Shown here: positions 1 to 12,205 of the stretch, in pieces
Layout of the letters: every line of letters starts with the position of its first letter
Position numbering within the stretch: position 1 is the first letter of the stretch
NCBI GenBank assembly: GCA_023055425.1
Contig: JALGPY010000002.1
Coordinates: forward strand, 139,373,927-139,437,926
DNA length: 64,000 nucleotides
Reading direction: 5' to 3'
Source: Linanthus parryae
Lineage: Eukaryota; Streptophyta; Magnoliopsida; Ericales; Polemoniaceae
Position numbers and translations under genes: made by a program
The notes under the pieces: model-generated
What the model was told of the DNA's origin: nothing
What the model saw: the letters and a program-made list of their open reading frames with translations, nothing else
Database searches by the model: none

Positions 1-1157
1 GGATTTTAAATCCAATTTTAATTGTTTTTGTTGATCAATATCAACTAATCTATCTATTTGAGTTTGGGCACAACTCCAAATAATAGATCCGGGTTTTCTA
101 ATTATCTTATTATCCTAATTGCATGCATCATCCCTACACCAACCACACAAATAATAAGACAATAAATAAACAACCACAAAATAGAAATTAAACGTGATGT
201 GGATATGGCCTTTTTCTAGACTAAGATAATTCCAAGCCAATGGAATTATCTATGAACCCTAAGCAAACACATCTCCATGCGTCTTGATCTTTTGGTCCAT
301 CCTTCATAGTCATGTGGAATGCTCCATGCTCCATGCTCCATCTTTTGTGGCTTCTTTGGCTTTGGGCTTCCTTTCTCCAATCTTGGCTAACAATCTACTT
401 TATCTAGCACTAGCTAATATCTATACTAAATAAAATAAATCTCACAAGTTGAGAAAAAAATGGCACGCAGGCCATAAAACCCTAATTAATTATTACAATT
501 AATTGATCAGCTCGCAGGTCGTAAAACCAAACCACAAAATTAAACATCCACATCAAACCACATCCTAAGGCCATATCCAATCACCATGCGATTTGCACAT
601 AAACAGTTAAAATCCAATTTTAACGCCCTTGGTCAATTTTAATTGATTTTAGGATTTCTAGGGTTAAAACGGTCCATGGGCCCAACAATCCAATTGCCTG
701 GGCCCATTAAAGTGAACCACAAGGCCCTAGGGCCGGCCCGACTCAAAACCCGCAAGCTAGGCCCGCGGGTTAGGGCCGCCCGGCCCCTTAGGGCTCCCAA
801 GCTTGGGCGGCAAGCAAGGGGGCGGTCCCTAGGGGGGGCCGAACCCTTCTATGGGAGTTTTTTCCAAAACAACTCCCTTGCTTGGTGTCCAAGTTTGGTT
901 GTTGACTTGTTTTGGGAGAACTCCTTCTTTCCAAAGGATGCCCAAACCCTAGATCTAAGATCCTAAAATTTCTCAAACTCACCAATTCATGCATCCAATG
1001 CAAAAATTGGATCTTGTTATGATTAATTATTGACAAATTGCATCCCATGCTTGATTTGTCTTGTTTTACGAGATAAACAATCAAATTAAGGTGTAAAACA
1101 ACAAAACGTAACACATAAATCACGTTTATGCTCTATGACCTGTGGCTCTGATACCAC
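1..1157 (-). mobile_element. 5' internal leader of a minus-strand Angela/BARE-like Copia element
   Basis: This is the untranslated start of the internal region of an LTR retrotransposon whose 5' LTR lies immediately to the right. The assignment rests on position: it abuts the primer-binding site at 1144-1156 and contains no pol motif. It holds AT-rich stretches and a very GC-rich patch (about 715-845) made of repeated GGGCC-type words. The open frames here are not conserved-looking and I do not call them genes. The gag and pol would lie beyond the left edge, so completeness cannot be judged. The exact leader length and lineage are inferred from the LTR only. Confidence 0.6.
1144..1156 (-). 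promoter_or_regulatory. Primer-binding site, initiator-Met tRNA type
   Basis: On the minus strand the sequence reads TGGTATCAGAGCC, one base after the LTR end ACA. This is the usual plant Copia site complementary to the 3' end of initiator methionine tRNA. It fixes the orientation of the element as minus and the inner LTR edge at 1158. Confidence 0.9.
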
Positions 1158-2586
1158 TGTAGGGTTTTGATTCATGGATCGCACAACGGAAGCATAATCA
1201 AACATAAACCATGCAAAACCCTCCAAGGATCACAAGTCTAGATGCATAACGATAGTAAAGGTTAGAAATCATAAACACACCTTTGGGTTCTCCTTGATGA
1301 CTTCAAACGCGAATAATGTCACGTTCCTATAGTTGATCCACGCCTAGAGTTGATCCTAGATCTCCCAAACTCCTTGGTGCTAGCCCGGAATAGGAAGAGG
1401 AAGAACGAATCACGCAAAACGAGACAAAAAGAGGGCTTCGGCCTCTTTTTGGCCGACGGGGACGAGGGCGGCGGCAAGGGGCGGCGTCGGGCTCCTTGTT
1501 GCTTGCTCTCTTTCCTTTGTTCTCTCCCACTCTTGTTATGTTCACTTAATGAGCATAAGTTATGAGGAAGGAAGGAAGGAGGGTCCTTTATATAGTCCAA
1601 CAACTCCTTGTTAACTACCTAAAGGACTTATTCTAGTCCAACGAGAATTCAATTTAGTCCCTTCCTTGCAAATTAGTCCCTACTAAGTTTGCAAGGGTTT
1701 GCAAAGTGATCCTTCTAATTAATTAATCCAATTAATTAATTCCCAAATCTAGTTCAACTCTATATAGCGTGTGACCCCATAGGTTCTATCTAGTTGGTAG
1801 CAACTATTTGCTAATATGGAGCGGTTTCTAGCAAAACATCCATTCTAGCCAACTAATAGAATAGTCATCTTGACAACCTTTGTACAAATAATTGTCTCAT
1901 CCTTTTCCTCCATATCCGGATTGGACACGAGACATACAAGTCACACTCGTATATCCAATCCATAGTTTCTCGATCCATGGGAATAGCCTTATTCGTGCAA
2001 ATAACATCGATATCCCATATTGATTTATTTGAGTTTGACCAGACATTCTATAAGCACTATCCCTCGAGTGGCCTAGGATATTTTCTCCCGTTATGTGGGA
2101 GGGGCAAATCCTCTCTACGTCCACTACGATCTCTAAGCTTGCTTCTCATTGTATCCAGTACACGCCTTTATAACTACTCAGTCACGGTGTAGCGTTTAAC
2201 GCTACCAAGATCACAATGATCCACAACTAGAATATCTAGTGACTTCAAGTCTAAGGATTACAATACCATTGCACCGCGAGAAGCGCTTGTGACTCAACAT
2301 AAAGTGTATGTAGCCTTCTCGGAGATGGGTCAATCCGGTGCAACATTCCGTAATGCACACCCATGTGTTGGATCCTGATATCTCCATATCAATCCAACCC
2401 CATACTAGTCTATAGATGATTGTCCCATTTAATCATTATACTTGACTAGGGATATTTAAGATAAAAAACACAATCGTAAATCTAAGGACTTCATTATATT
2501 AAATATCCAATAAATAATAAATGAATTTTCTAGCCATATACAAATTCATACTAAACTAGATTGCCTCTAGGGCATCTATTCCAACA
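1158..2586 (-). repeat. 5' LTR of minus-strand Copia (Angela/BARE-like)
   Basis: About 1.43 kb bounded by TG at 1158-1159 and CA at 2585-2586. Read on the minus strand it opens TGTTGGAATAGATGCCCTAG and soon has AGAGGCAATC, the opening style of Angela/BARE LTRs. The inner edge abuts the primer-binding site. It is homologous along most of its length to the LTR at 3615-5029: both carry a GGGTCACAC word and the AGAGGCAATCTA start. The two are in opposite orientation and differ at many positions, so they are LTRs of two related elements, not of one. Small open frames inside are incidental. Confidence 0.85.
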
Positions 2587-3614
2587 GGAGCTCTGTTATA
2601 TTTCTGGTATCGTATGTGGATAACATACTACTTATTGTAAACGATGTCCATACATTGTCATATGTTAAAGATTGGCTATGGAATTGCTTCTCAGTGAAAG
2701 ACTTTAGGGGTTACAGCTTATATACTCGGTATAAAGATCTATAAGGATAGATTAAGGGAGTTGCTCGGCCTAAGTCAAAGTACGTATATTGGCAAGGTGT
2801 TGAAGAGGTTCAACATGCAAGAATCGACGAAAGAATTCTTGCCCATGTCACATGGAATTACCGTTACGAAGGTTGACTGTCCTTCTAATCATATTGAAAA
2901 GGAACGTATGAGTAGGATACCATATGCATCGGCTATTGGCTCTATCATGTACGATATGTTATGTACTATACCGGATGTGTCATATGCTTTGAGTATGACA
3001 AGCAGATACCAGTCTAATCCTGGTGAGAGTCTCTGGATTGTAGTGAAGAATATCCTTTAGTGTTTAAGAAGGACTGATAATACATTCTGGTTATGTGGAG
3101 GGGAAGCAGAACTCGGTGTAAAGGTTACACTGATGCGAGCCTCCGTATCGATAAGGATGATTTTAGATCGCAGTCGCGTTATGTGTTTTGCCTAAATGGA
3201 GTAGTTGTGAGCTTGAAGAGTTCTAAGAAAAAGACAGTTATTAATTCTACAACAGAGGCTCTGTACATTGCTGCATCGAATGCCGCAAAGTAATATGTTT
3301 GGATCAATAAGTTAATCACTGAACTGGTTTAGTTCCTAGCTTAGTGGATCCCATTGCGTTATATTTTGACAACAATGGGGCGATCACACAAGCTAAGAAA
3401 CCTAGGTCACACAAAATTCCAAATATGTACTCAGGAGATTCAATCTCATTCGAGATATCATCGATAGCGGAGATGTGAAGATATGCAAGATACCAGAAGA
3501 TGATAAACTTTCATATCCACTCACTAAGATCCTTGTTGAGCGTAAGCATGTGGGACACACAAGATCGATAGGCATATGACATTCACCATATTGGCTCTAG
3601 TACAAGTGGGAGAT
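2587..3614 (+). pseudogene. Decayed Copia pol: end of reverse transcriptase and RNase H
   Basis: Three broken frames follow the pol order of a Copia element. At 2615-2650 a YVDNILLI stretch stands where active elements have the YVDD catalytic motif, so one catalytic Asp is lost. At 2761-3060 is the RT thumb/connection (YIGKVLKRFNMQ, then PYASAIGSIMY). At 3093-3293 is RNase H with a GYTDASL motif and a TEA-type glutamate region. Stops and frameshifts separate the pieces. A purine tract (AAGTGGGAGA) ends just before the LTR at 3615. The 5' part of this element is missing because the minus-strand element abuts it at 2586/2587. Non-functional. Confidence 0.85.
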
Positions 3615-5029
3615 TGTTGTTGTATGCCATAGAGGCAATCTATTTTAGTGTGAACATTGTCTTGGATATACTATTAATTTTATTAGATATGGAGATATTA
3701 ATATAATGAACTCCTTATATTGCAAGTATTTTTATCATAAATTCTCCCTAGTCAAGTTTAATGGTTATTAACACTATCACTATGCGTAGAGACTAGTATG
3801 TGGGTTGATTGATATGGAGATATATAGTCTAAGAAATTGGTATACATTAGGAGTAATGGCATACTGAATTAACCTGTCACGAGAAGGCTACAAAGGAGTT
3901 ATGTGAATGTCACAAGTTCTTCTCGTAGTGACAATGGTGTTGTGGTCCTTTGACTTGAAGTCACTGGATACTCTAGTTGTGAGTTATCATGTTTTGATAT
4001 CGTCAAACGTTTCACCGTAAATGGGTAACTATAAAGGCGATAATCGGACATGATATGAAGTAAGTTGAGATATGATAGTGATTTAGAGAGGATTTTTCCC
4101 TCCCACATAACGGAGTATGTATCCATGGCCACTCGATGAGTAGGGCTTAAACATATGCCTGGCCAGGCTCAGATAAATCATTATATGATATCGATGTTAT
4201 TTTTTTGGATAAGTCTACTCCCATGATCGAGAAACTATGGATTGTATATAGAAGTGTGACATCTTGTCTCGTGTCCAATCCAGGTATTGAGACAAAGTGA
4301 CCATTCAGCACGGTACATTGGTCACATAGTTTTGTCAGATCACTAATTATTCCTATTGCTTTAGTAGCATTGATGTGTTCTATACACCACTCATTATTTG
4401 TAATTGATACTTCCAACATAATAGGAACCTACAGGGTCACACACCAAAGGACTACACAGGATGTGGATGTTAATTAGTTGGACTAATTAACAAGTAAAGA
4501 AACAGGGATCAAAGTGCAACAACGTGCATATTTAGTTGGACTAAATAGCAAATTGGACTGAAATGAAAGGGGATCCAAACTGTTGGATCTAATTAGTAGC
4601 AGGGAAAGTTTTTAATTAATAAAGAGTTATTAATTATATAAACTAGTTCAGCCCTAACTTTTTATTAGATGAAAAATTAGAGCAAGAGAAAAGAGAGATA
4701 GAAAAGGCTTATTCCCCCCTACCAGACGGCAATAAGAGGCGGCCTCCACTTCTCCTCCTCCATTGTTGCGCAAGCTTGATTTGATCAAGCTTCCTAATTG
4801 TTCCTTCCCTACATCGCTAGCACGAACAGTAGAGGAAGTTCCAGTTGTTGATCCTACGGTGTGGATACCAGCAGAGGCGTGGACACTACTTTTGCGCAGT
4901 GAGCAGTCAGAATAACAAAGGTAACCCTTCTCCTTCATCATGTTATGATGCTTCACATGTGATCCGTGGAGAGTTTCTAGAAGGATTTTTTATGTATTTT
5001 CGCTGCGTAACATGCACCTAAACCCTACA
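3615..5029 (+). repeat. 3' LTR of plus-strand decayed Copia (Angela/BARE-like)
   Basis: About 1.4 kb from TGTTGTTGTATGCC to ACCCTACA, directly after the polypurine tract at about 3605-3614. It is related to the LTR at 1158-2586 but inverted and strongly diverged. The plus-strand pol remnant runs straight into it, so it is the 3' LTR of that element. The open frames on its minus strand (for example 4654-4956) are not recognisable proteins. Confidence 0.8.
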
Positions 5030-6679
5030 CAAATAAGGGGAGTAGTTTTAAATTTAGATCCATAGGTGCATTGTTTCAACTTTTGAAAGTGGAACTAAAA
5101 GTCTGTCTTTTCATGAGAACTGTTTGTTATTTATGCTTCATTGTATCTCATGAATGTTTTGATTATGAGTCATGTGATGTTTATTCACATTGATGAATCA
5201 ACTGAAGTATGTTGATTTATTCCATATGCTCAATGCTACCCCAAACGTGATGTATGTTTTGGATTGAGATCTAAACAACTTATGTCTCATATCTTGAATT
5301 TTTTCATTCTATATGAATATAAGAAACAAAAAAGCAAGTTGTTTTTCATATATCATATCTATTCGTATCATGTATACTTGTGATTGATATCTTGCATACT
5401 TGCTATTGTTCTCATGAGTTTATGTTACAAGAGCATATTGCACTTGGTTGTTTGTATATATGGAGTGTTTGATGTGCAGGTCTAGAAAAAGAAAATGATG
5501 AATGAAACAAGTTTTAAAAAAAAAGTTGATTTATTCATGGTTGATGATGTTTAGAGCATTCATGGAGCAAGATGATGCAGAAAGACGAAGACTAGTATGG
5601 TTTGTTTTTCTTTAGAAATTCAAAAGAGGATTTTGTCCCTGAATTGACAAAGGGGAGACTGAAATAGGAGAATGTGTTTAATTTAGGATCTCGTACTGTT
5701 TCTTAGTGTTTGTCAATTCATGAACAAAATAGCTCAGATCATGTAGTGCATTGTATAGGGATATTATAAATGATATGAGTTTCTTTATTTAGATACTCAG
5801 CGATGTTAACTAATGTTCTTGCAGGCAATTAAGGCTTCTTGAATCTAGTTCAGTACGAATTCATCAAATATCATCAGTTATACGATCCTTCGGTTATTTA
5901 GATATATTCTTAGAATTTTTTGAGTTACTCTTAGGTCTACGATTATTCCTGTAGCATAAATCCATACGTCTTTGGACTAAACTATAAAAAATGCAAAAGA
6001 GAAAAGGCCTGAAGAGATGCAGTTCTCCTGTTTGGCGCAAATAGAGCTTGCACGGGTTCTTAGGTAGTCGGGCATATCCTAGGGGCGACCATAGTTGGGA
6101 ATTGCAAGCTCTTTGTCTTTCTATCTAGCTCTTTTGGCAGTTTCAGTTAGTCAGTGATGCTTCTTAGAGATTCTTTAGGATTCTATTTCATGTCTTTCAA
6201 GTAACGGAAGTCTAATTAGGAATAAAATATATATTTTATGAAATAATATATTTAGTGATAATGATCACAATCAGATGTATGTTCATATTAGAACTCTTTT
6301 TGAACTTAATTAGTTTTCTATTTAAATTTAATTAAAGAGTTCAATTCAAAGAGAATATAGCATTATTAGCTATTGGAGAATTTCGGCCATAAAAAAAAAA
6401 TCCAAAATGATTTTTGGTCGAAATCTGTTTATTTTTTTTATTCTATTTCCCAAAATTCTTTAATGGAGATCTAATTTATATTGATTAAGACTCTTTTCAT
6501 ATCTATTAATAAAATTTCGTGGCAGCTTAATTTTTATTCTAAGTAAATTAATTTTTTTTCTAGAAATATCATTTCTTTTATATTATTTACTTTATATGTA
6601 ATTGGAAATTAAGAATAATCTTTCTTTATGGAAATTAGATTTTCTTTATAAGTAAAACTCTTTTATTATTAGTTGATTA
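5030..6679. other. Unassigned AT-rich sequence, left flank of Helitron A; possible LTR start
   Basis: I recognise no coding sequence. A purine-rich AAAGGGGAGACTG at about 5649-5661 resembles a polypurine tract followed by an LTR start. The matching right part would resume at 44127, where a TATA-like CTATAAATATAG sits at 44228-44239. If so, Helitron A split an old LTR of about 2.4 kb. This is inference from layout; I see no matching second LTR in the window. Confidence 0.3.
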
Positions 6680-6954
6680 TCTCTACTACTAAAAAGAGCG
6701 AAGGACATATGATTGTTTAACCGTTTGAAGTGTTATTTCACCTCGAGTGTTTCCTACTTTTTATCAGATGCCCATATTACCCCTGATTAATTATTAGTCA
6801 GTTTCTTCTAGCAAATAATTATTGCTGAGTTATTATTCATTGACTGAATAACCGTTTCTTCTCTTGAAATGTTATTATTACTGAGTTATTATACAATTGA
6901 TTTAATTTTTTGTTGACCTACCATTTGTGGTGATTAACTTCAAAGAGAAAGTGA

Positions 6955-7358
6955 ACAGGCCTCCCCTCCACATCTATTCCGCCTTGCATCTCTTCTCTTC
7001 AACCCCTGCAATCGCCGGAGTTCCTATCCATTGGCACGGAATCTTCACAAACCCAAAATCATAGTAGCGTCGTTACTCGGATCTCTTTGTTTGTCGTACT
7101 GTGTTGTTGGTTCTTTTGCGATCTCTGCTTTACAATCAGTTATTGAGTTATTATGAATGTTAATTGATGTGTTCGCCTTTGATTTTCCGTTTTAATTATG
7201 TCATATCTGTGTGTTTTCGTCCTCCTGCAGTACGAAGAAGAAGGGGAAGGCGAACAACGTCCAGAAGAAGACATCCGTCTCGAGTTTGTAACGAATTCCA
7301 CTGGAATCGCTCATGTGTCATCTTTTCTGCCAACCCGTTTCTGCCATCATCAAATCAG
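6955..7358 (+). CDS. Captured gene fragment: leader-like tract plus one exon-like block
   Basis: A pyrimidine-rich stretch near 6960-7030 resembles a plant 5' UTR. It is followed by an exon-like block at 7231-7358 with good borders: acceptor CCTCCTGCAG before it and donor CAG|GTAATC after it. The 128-nt block is open in one frame and acid-rich at the start (YEEEGEGEQRPEED). The protein is not recognised. A 40-bp tandem near-repeat overlaps its 3' end (7341-7380 and 7391-7430, TGCCATCATCAAATCAG). Position just inside the Helitron 5' end suggests a captured first-exon region. No clear ATG is assigned. Confidence 0.35.
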
Positions 7359-7430
7359 GTAATCAAAAACATATTATAGGTTTCCAATTGTGCCATCATC
7401 AAATCAGATACTCAAAAATATATCATAAGT

Positions 7431-8965
7431 TAGTTTGGTTTATGTCAATCTCATAATTGACGGCTACGTTGGTTTGATTATTTGTTTTTGTTTTATTTTG
7501 GAATAATACTTAGGACTCAATACTTTGATTTTCTTCTGACTTGAGGCCATCAGCTCCAACTAATCTGGTTATACCATGACTTTTTTCCTTATACAAATAA
7601 CATATTGGTAGCAAAAGACACCACAAGTGGGCTGAAAGATTTATTTGATTCTCATTTATCAGACTAAGGTATGTAACTGATTTTTTATTTTTATTAACTT
7701 TATTGTGCACATACTTTGATTAGGCAGCTCTGCCATATTTTCCTAATGTGAGTTGATGAAGTTTGCAATTGATACATATTGAAAATGAGCCAAAGTCTGA
7801 ATATGTACTCTGTAAGTAGAGGCTTACAAATTAATCAAAATCTATAGATACATCACAATTAAACATAATGATGGAAGGTGAGGGTCACAAATTTATCAAT
7901 TGATAGTGCATACCTTAACAATCGAAAAGTTCTTGTGGGGATAAGAAAACATGGACAATGAGTGAACAATCTAATTTGCTGAAAATTGATGCTCTCACCT
8001 AAATTTAGAAGAAGTTAATTCATGATCTCTCGTATATCTTGAGCAACACCGATGAATATCTAGACCTGAAGAGATGGTTCCTTGACTACGTCGTGCAACC
8101 CTTGTGATGTTCTGGACAACATATAGAGTTGCTAGAAAATTGAAAAGGAAAAAAGGCCAACATGAGAGAAGAACCGTGTGAGGAAAGAGTAGTAAAACGC
8201 CGTGAAAGTGAGACTGCTCAATACATAATATTAGAGTAAAATAACAATTTTAATTTCTAACTGGTGGACAAACAAAGATTATGAGAGAAAATAAGCAAAT
8301 ACTTTGAAATATGCATTTATATACCTTGATCAGACGAATTAGAACCAAATTAAGTTTTGTGTATTCGTCATTTTTTCCTTTTGTCTTCTTCACCAAAGGG
8401 TATTCGTTGGTTTTGCTGCTTTCTTTCATTAGTGCTTCACACTTTAAACCGACATTAAACAAGTCACCATGGTCAATGCACTGAACTCTTTCAATTGAAC
8501 CAAATAATGCAAAATAAACCTAAATCTTTAATTATACCTCAGCATGGAACTCTTTCTTAGCTTTCCAGAAAACCAGGGGGAGCTAGAAAGGAAAAAAGGC
8601 TTCTGGCTGAAAAGGCTTGAAATTTTCATTGCTGTTGCAGCATGTTTAAGGAGAAGTTCTTGCAAAAGCATAATCATTCTTGCACATGTAATTGCAATAT
8701 CATAAACACAATGAATTTTCATTTGAATAACTCGCCTTGTAATAATTTTAACAACTTAAATAAAATTTAATTACTGGAATCAATTGTTCTAGCCTCCCAT
8801 GGGTCATTTATTTTCATTGTTACTACATCTCATAAATAAATATAAAACTAATCAACTATTTCAAGCTTGTCATCCCCTGAATTCTCTTTCAATGGATGCA
8901 TTAGAAAACATGTAAATCCTATGTTTTAAAATAACACAACATCGAGGACTGTGACTCTTCAGTAA
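7431..8965. other. Helitron A interior without recognisable genes
   Basis: AT-rich sequence with only short frames on either strand and no protein motif, terminal repeat or tandem array that I could recognise. Confidence 0.5.
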
Positions 8966-9529
8966 GGCTCGGTTTGGGTTGCACTAAATTGTTTTACAAC
9001 GAAAAATATAAATTATAAATTTCCAAAATAATAGATAGAAATACCGAAAACAGAGCCATTGCGATATCCATCAAAGGAGAGAGTAGTCAAGCAAGGAAGG
9101 AGTCTCCTGGCATGCTACGGGTAAAAGAAATCACGAAAAAGTTCTCTCTGCAATTATTTTCTCGTGTCTGGTTGACACTCTCAAAACATTTTGATTGTGT
9201 GCATTTGATATTATTAAAACCAAAAAAACTACATAGAACAATAAATTAATTAATTGGTGTTGGTGGCAGTGTGCAACGATGGCAATGGCGGTGGAGGTGG
9301 GTGGCGGAAATGGTGGTTCTTGGTGGTGGAGGTGTTTGTATGGGTTATTGTCATGCTCCTTCACTTTTCGGAAAATGGCTTACGGATTTTAAACGTGTAA
9401 ATCATTATACATCATTTGAGTAAAAATATTTTACGAGGGAAAACAATTTATGAGACAAATGCGAACCAAACACTGAATAAGGGAAAAACGTCTTACAATA
9501 AAATATTTTACCGCCAACCAAACGGAGCC
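8966..9529. mobile_element. Tourist-like MITE (PIF/Harbinger type), 564 bp
   Basis: Terminal inverted repeats GGCTCGGTTTGG and CCAAACGGAGCC match at 11 of 12 positions. The 3-bp sequence TAA flanks both sides (8963-8965 and 9530-9532), as expected for PIF/Harbinger insertions. There is no transposase; the interior is AT-rich, with a TGGTGGTGG-type stretch near 9240-9340. It lies inside Helitron A. Confidence 0.75.
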
Positions 9530-10207
9530 TAAATCACAAAACAATTAGAGCTAGGATGCGTTTCGAGAATTTCTCATAACTGGTTTAAATATAACGATGT
9601 CATGGAACTGGTTTTGCATTTTTTTTTTCCTATTTTTTTAGATGATTTTTTTTCCTTCTATTTTTGAATGACCCTAACCTTTGATAAGCGTTATATCATA
9701 ATGTCTTCTTTGGCATTCAAATGCAGATATCTAATTTGTCTTAGTTACTGGGCACAATTTTTCGTTATTTACAGCGTTGTACCATTCTAATTGTTTATTG
9801 TTGTTCGTCCTACTGTGATTGTCATTGTGGTCAATGCATCAATAAATCTAAGCAAACTGTCATTTATTTTCAGTGCTTTGTATTTGGTTTTTCATAAGTA
9901 TTTTGACTTGATCGATCTGAAAATTCCCAGTTTCTATAAGTTTATCCACAACAACTGCTACCATCTTCGTTGTATACTCATCTTCCTCGAATACTCCTCA
10001 TGTAAGACAACATTGTGACTCTCTCTTTGCTTAGCATTGTTTTCCCCTTTGTAAAAGTTTGATCTATAGGGATTATTTTTATATTGAAGGAAAGATGGCA
10101 ACTACCAATGCACAACCCCCCCCCCCCCCCCCTCAAAGATCGTATTCCTCGAATAATTATCACATGTTGATTAAAATTCCTAAGCCTCATAGCACATATG
10201 ATATCAA
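9530..10207. other. Helitron A interior with poly-C run
   Basis: AT-rich with T-runs near 9617-9660 and an uninterrupted C run of about 16 at 10118-10133. No gene or mobile-element end was recognised before the Helitron B border at 10208. Confidence 0.5.
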
Positions 10208-10238
10208 CTAGGTTCCACCCCGCGCGCGTTGCGCGCGG
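10208..10238 (-). other. Helitron B 3' terminus: hairpin and CTAG
   Basis: The 8-bp stem is 10220-10227 with 10231-10238, loop 10228-10230. The element ends CTAG at 10211-10208 and the next base on the minus strand is T. This is the structure recognised as the Helitron transposition terminator. Confidence 0.85.
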
Positions 10239-10623
10239 TGTGGCCTTGGCATGTTTGCTTGTCCGATGGGCGGAGATATACATTTGCCACTGCAGGATTA
10301 TTATGTACCGCGTTTGGATGTTATTTTATCGAATTATACTGTAAATAGTCTCAAGATATGTGAATGCATTATATTTGTAGTAATTGGATTCGTAGCTGGT
10401 TATAGTCTTTTTATGAAATGAAGACACTAAAACTGGTAAATAGTACATTGCATAGACACGAGATTGGAACAACAGGATAGTAGACCTACAAAAAAAAGTA
10501 TCCGTGTTTAGGTGAAGTTACCTTTCCACCCTTATCCACCAGAATAGGAGAACATAGCCAGAGAAACAACTGTTTCCTAGACACTGTTGTTCCAGGATTC
10601 AGAGCAGGCATCCTCGTATATGC

Positions 10624-11260
10624 ATAACAACAGCTAAATGGGATGAGGGAAAATGAAGACATACCTCTATAGAGCGATAACCAACCGGAGGAAACCGAAC
10701 CGCTGCTGTCTGCTGGAATGAAGAAGGTGAAATATGTTGAAGGAGCAGTACAAGAAGTTATTACTGCACGATTTACTAATAATTTAATTGAAATTGCAGT
10801 TTGGAGCTTCCAATTATGACTATTTGCTTGCTTTTTACGGAGTAAAAATTTAATTAAAATTGCAGTTTGGACCTTCCAATTATGAGTTTTTGCGTGCTTC
10901 TTATGGTTGTTGATAGGGGTGAGCAAAACCCGCCCCAACCCGCCTCCCCGAATCGGCCTGGATCAAACTGGCTTGAATTTAGTATCGATCAATGCTAATT
11001 GATTGATTATGGGTACAGATTCGTCAACTCGAACAAAGTTCGATCGATCATGGGTTTGCAAGTGGAATACCCGTTTAAGGCCGAACCGGTCCGATTAAAA
11101 TTTTATATGTAAACACTGTAAATTTTATTTAGATATATGGTCAAGAAATTTGCTTTTACAAGTTAAGCCCATTTTAATACCTGACTTTTCTTACGTTAAC
11201 TTTCTTTCATAGAAAATAACTATATGTTTCCAACTTCAAATATTATACATAAAATATTAT
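10624..11260. repeat. Duplicated block, copy 1, with truncated hAT element
   Basis: This stretch repeats at 22246-22885 in the same orientation with few differences. It starts in non-TE sequence (CATAACAACAGCTAAATGGG) and continues into an hAT terminal repeat TAGGGGTGAGCA at 10914. The 8-bp GTTGTTGA before that terminal repeat equals the right-hand target duplication of copy 2. The right half of the hAT is missing here: similarity stops at about 11260. The minus-strand open frame at 10486-10938 is not recognisable. The duplication includes flanking sequence, so it is segmental and not a second insertion. Confidence 0.8.
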
Positions 11261-12205
11261 TAAGTTATAGTCTGGGGTAATACTGCATGAGTTACAATGC
11301 TAAACATTTGTTTCATCACGCGTGTTTTGCGATGATAAAAATGTTAATATTGTGGGCAGCAAAGATAATTCATTGTAATTACTTAGAGTTGCAGATATGA
11401 TCAGAACTACTTATGGAATGTCAAACAATCAAAGGAAGCATGTTTGTCAAAGCTAGTTCGCTTCGTAATATGAAGTCTGTATATGTATGTTATTCCAGTT
11501 GTTATCAAAAGCCATGTGAGACACGTTATTGCAGAATTGATTACGCACTGAAGAATAAGATGCGTAATGCAGTAGGTAAATATTTGCAGAAGAGTTTAGT
11601 GAAGGATTACAAGGGGAGACACGTTATTGTAGAAATGAAAATTCAAAATTCAGAAATACAGGATGACAGTAGTAGAAACATCACAGCGGAATAGAACTGG
11701 TGCATTTGCATTGCTCTGCTGATGTCCTTTTCTTAGGTGTTCTGGATACGGCTAACCACCCACCTTGTTAATCGGGGATTCCTGTTTTGTGTGCACCTGA
11801 TCACGCGGACGTAGAATTTTGTTGTTGGGCTCTTTGCATTTGCTGACGTTATGAGATTTTGATGTTCCTGATAAGGAAGAAAATCAATCAATGTAGCTAC
11901 ACTTACTGTGTGTTGCAGTTTTAGGGATTGTATATATTAGGGAATCATAGTACATGTTCAGTCATTGTTGACATTGCTGCAAGTGTGGTCTCCAAAAAGG
12001 TTTCCACAGGGAGCCCAAATATTGTAGCATCCATGATTCCAGTTTCATCTCGGAGCTCCACATACAAGCGACCACTGCAGTTAGTTTCCAGTTTCTATTA
12101 GCGTGTATGTATGTGTTTTCCTATTATAGAACATGTTGATGTAGCTATATGTAGTGGATATGATGTGCAGTAGCAAAAATGTTGTATATAATGGATGTTG
12201 GGGTT
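11261..12205. other. Helitron B interior, no recognised gene
   Basis: A 93-codon plus-strand open frame (11413-11694) has no motif I know and no splice context. The remainder is AT-rich with no terminal repeats that I could pair. Confidence 0.4.

Noticed and set aside
643..966. 107-codon plus-strand frame in GC-rich sequence
   Set aside because: It is antisense to a retrotransposon leader and follows from GC-rich simple repeats.
1319..1603. Overlapping open frames on both strands in the left LTR
   Set aside because: They lie wholly inside an LTR, are Ser/Arg-rich by composition and have no family motif.
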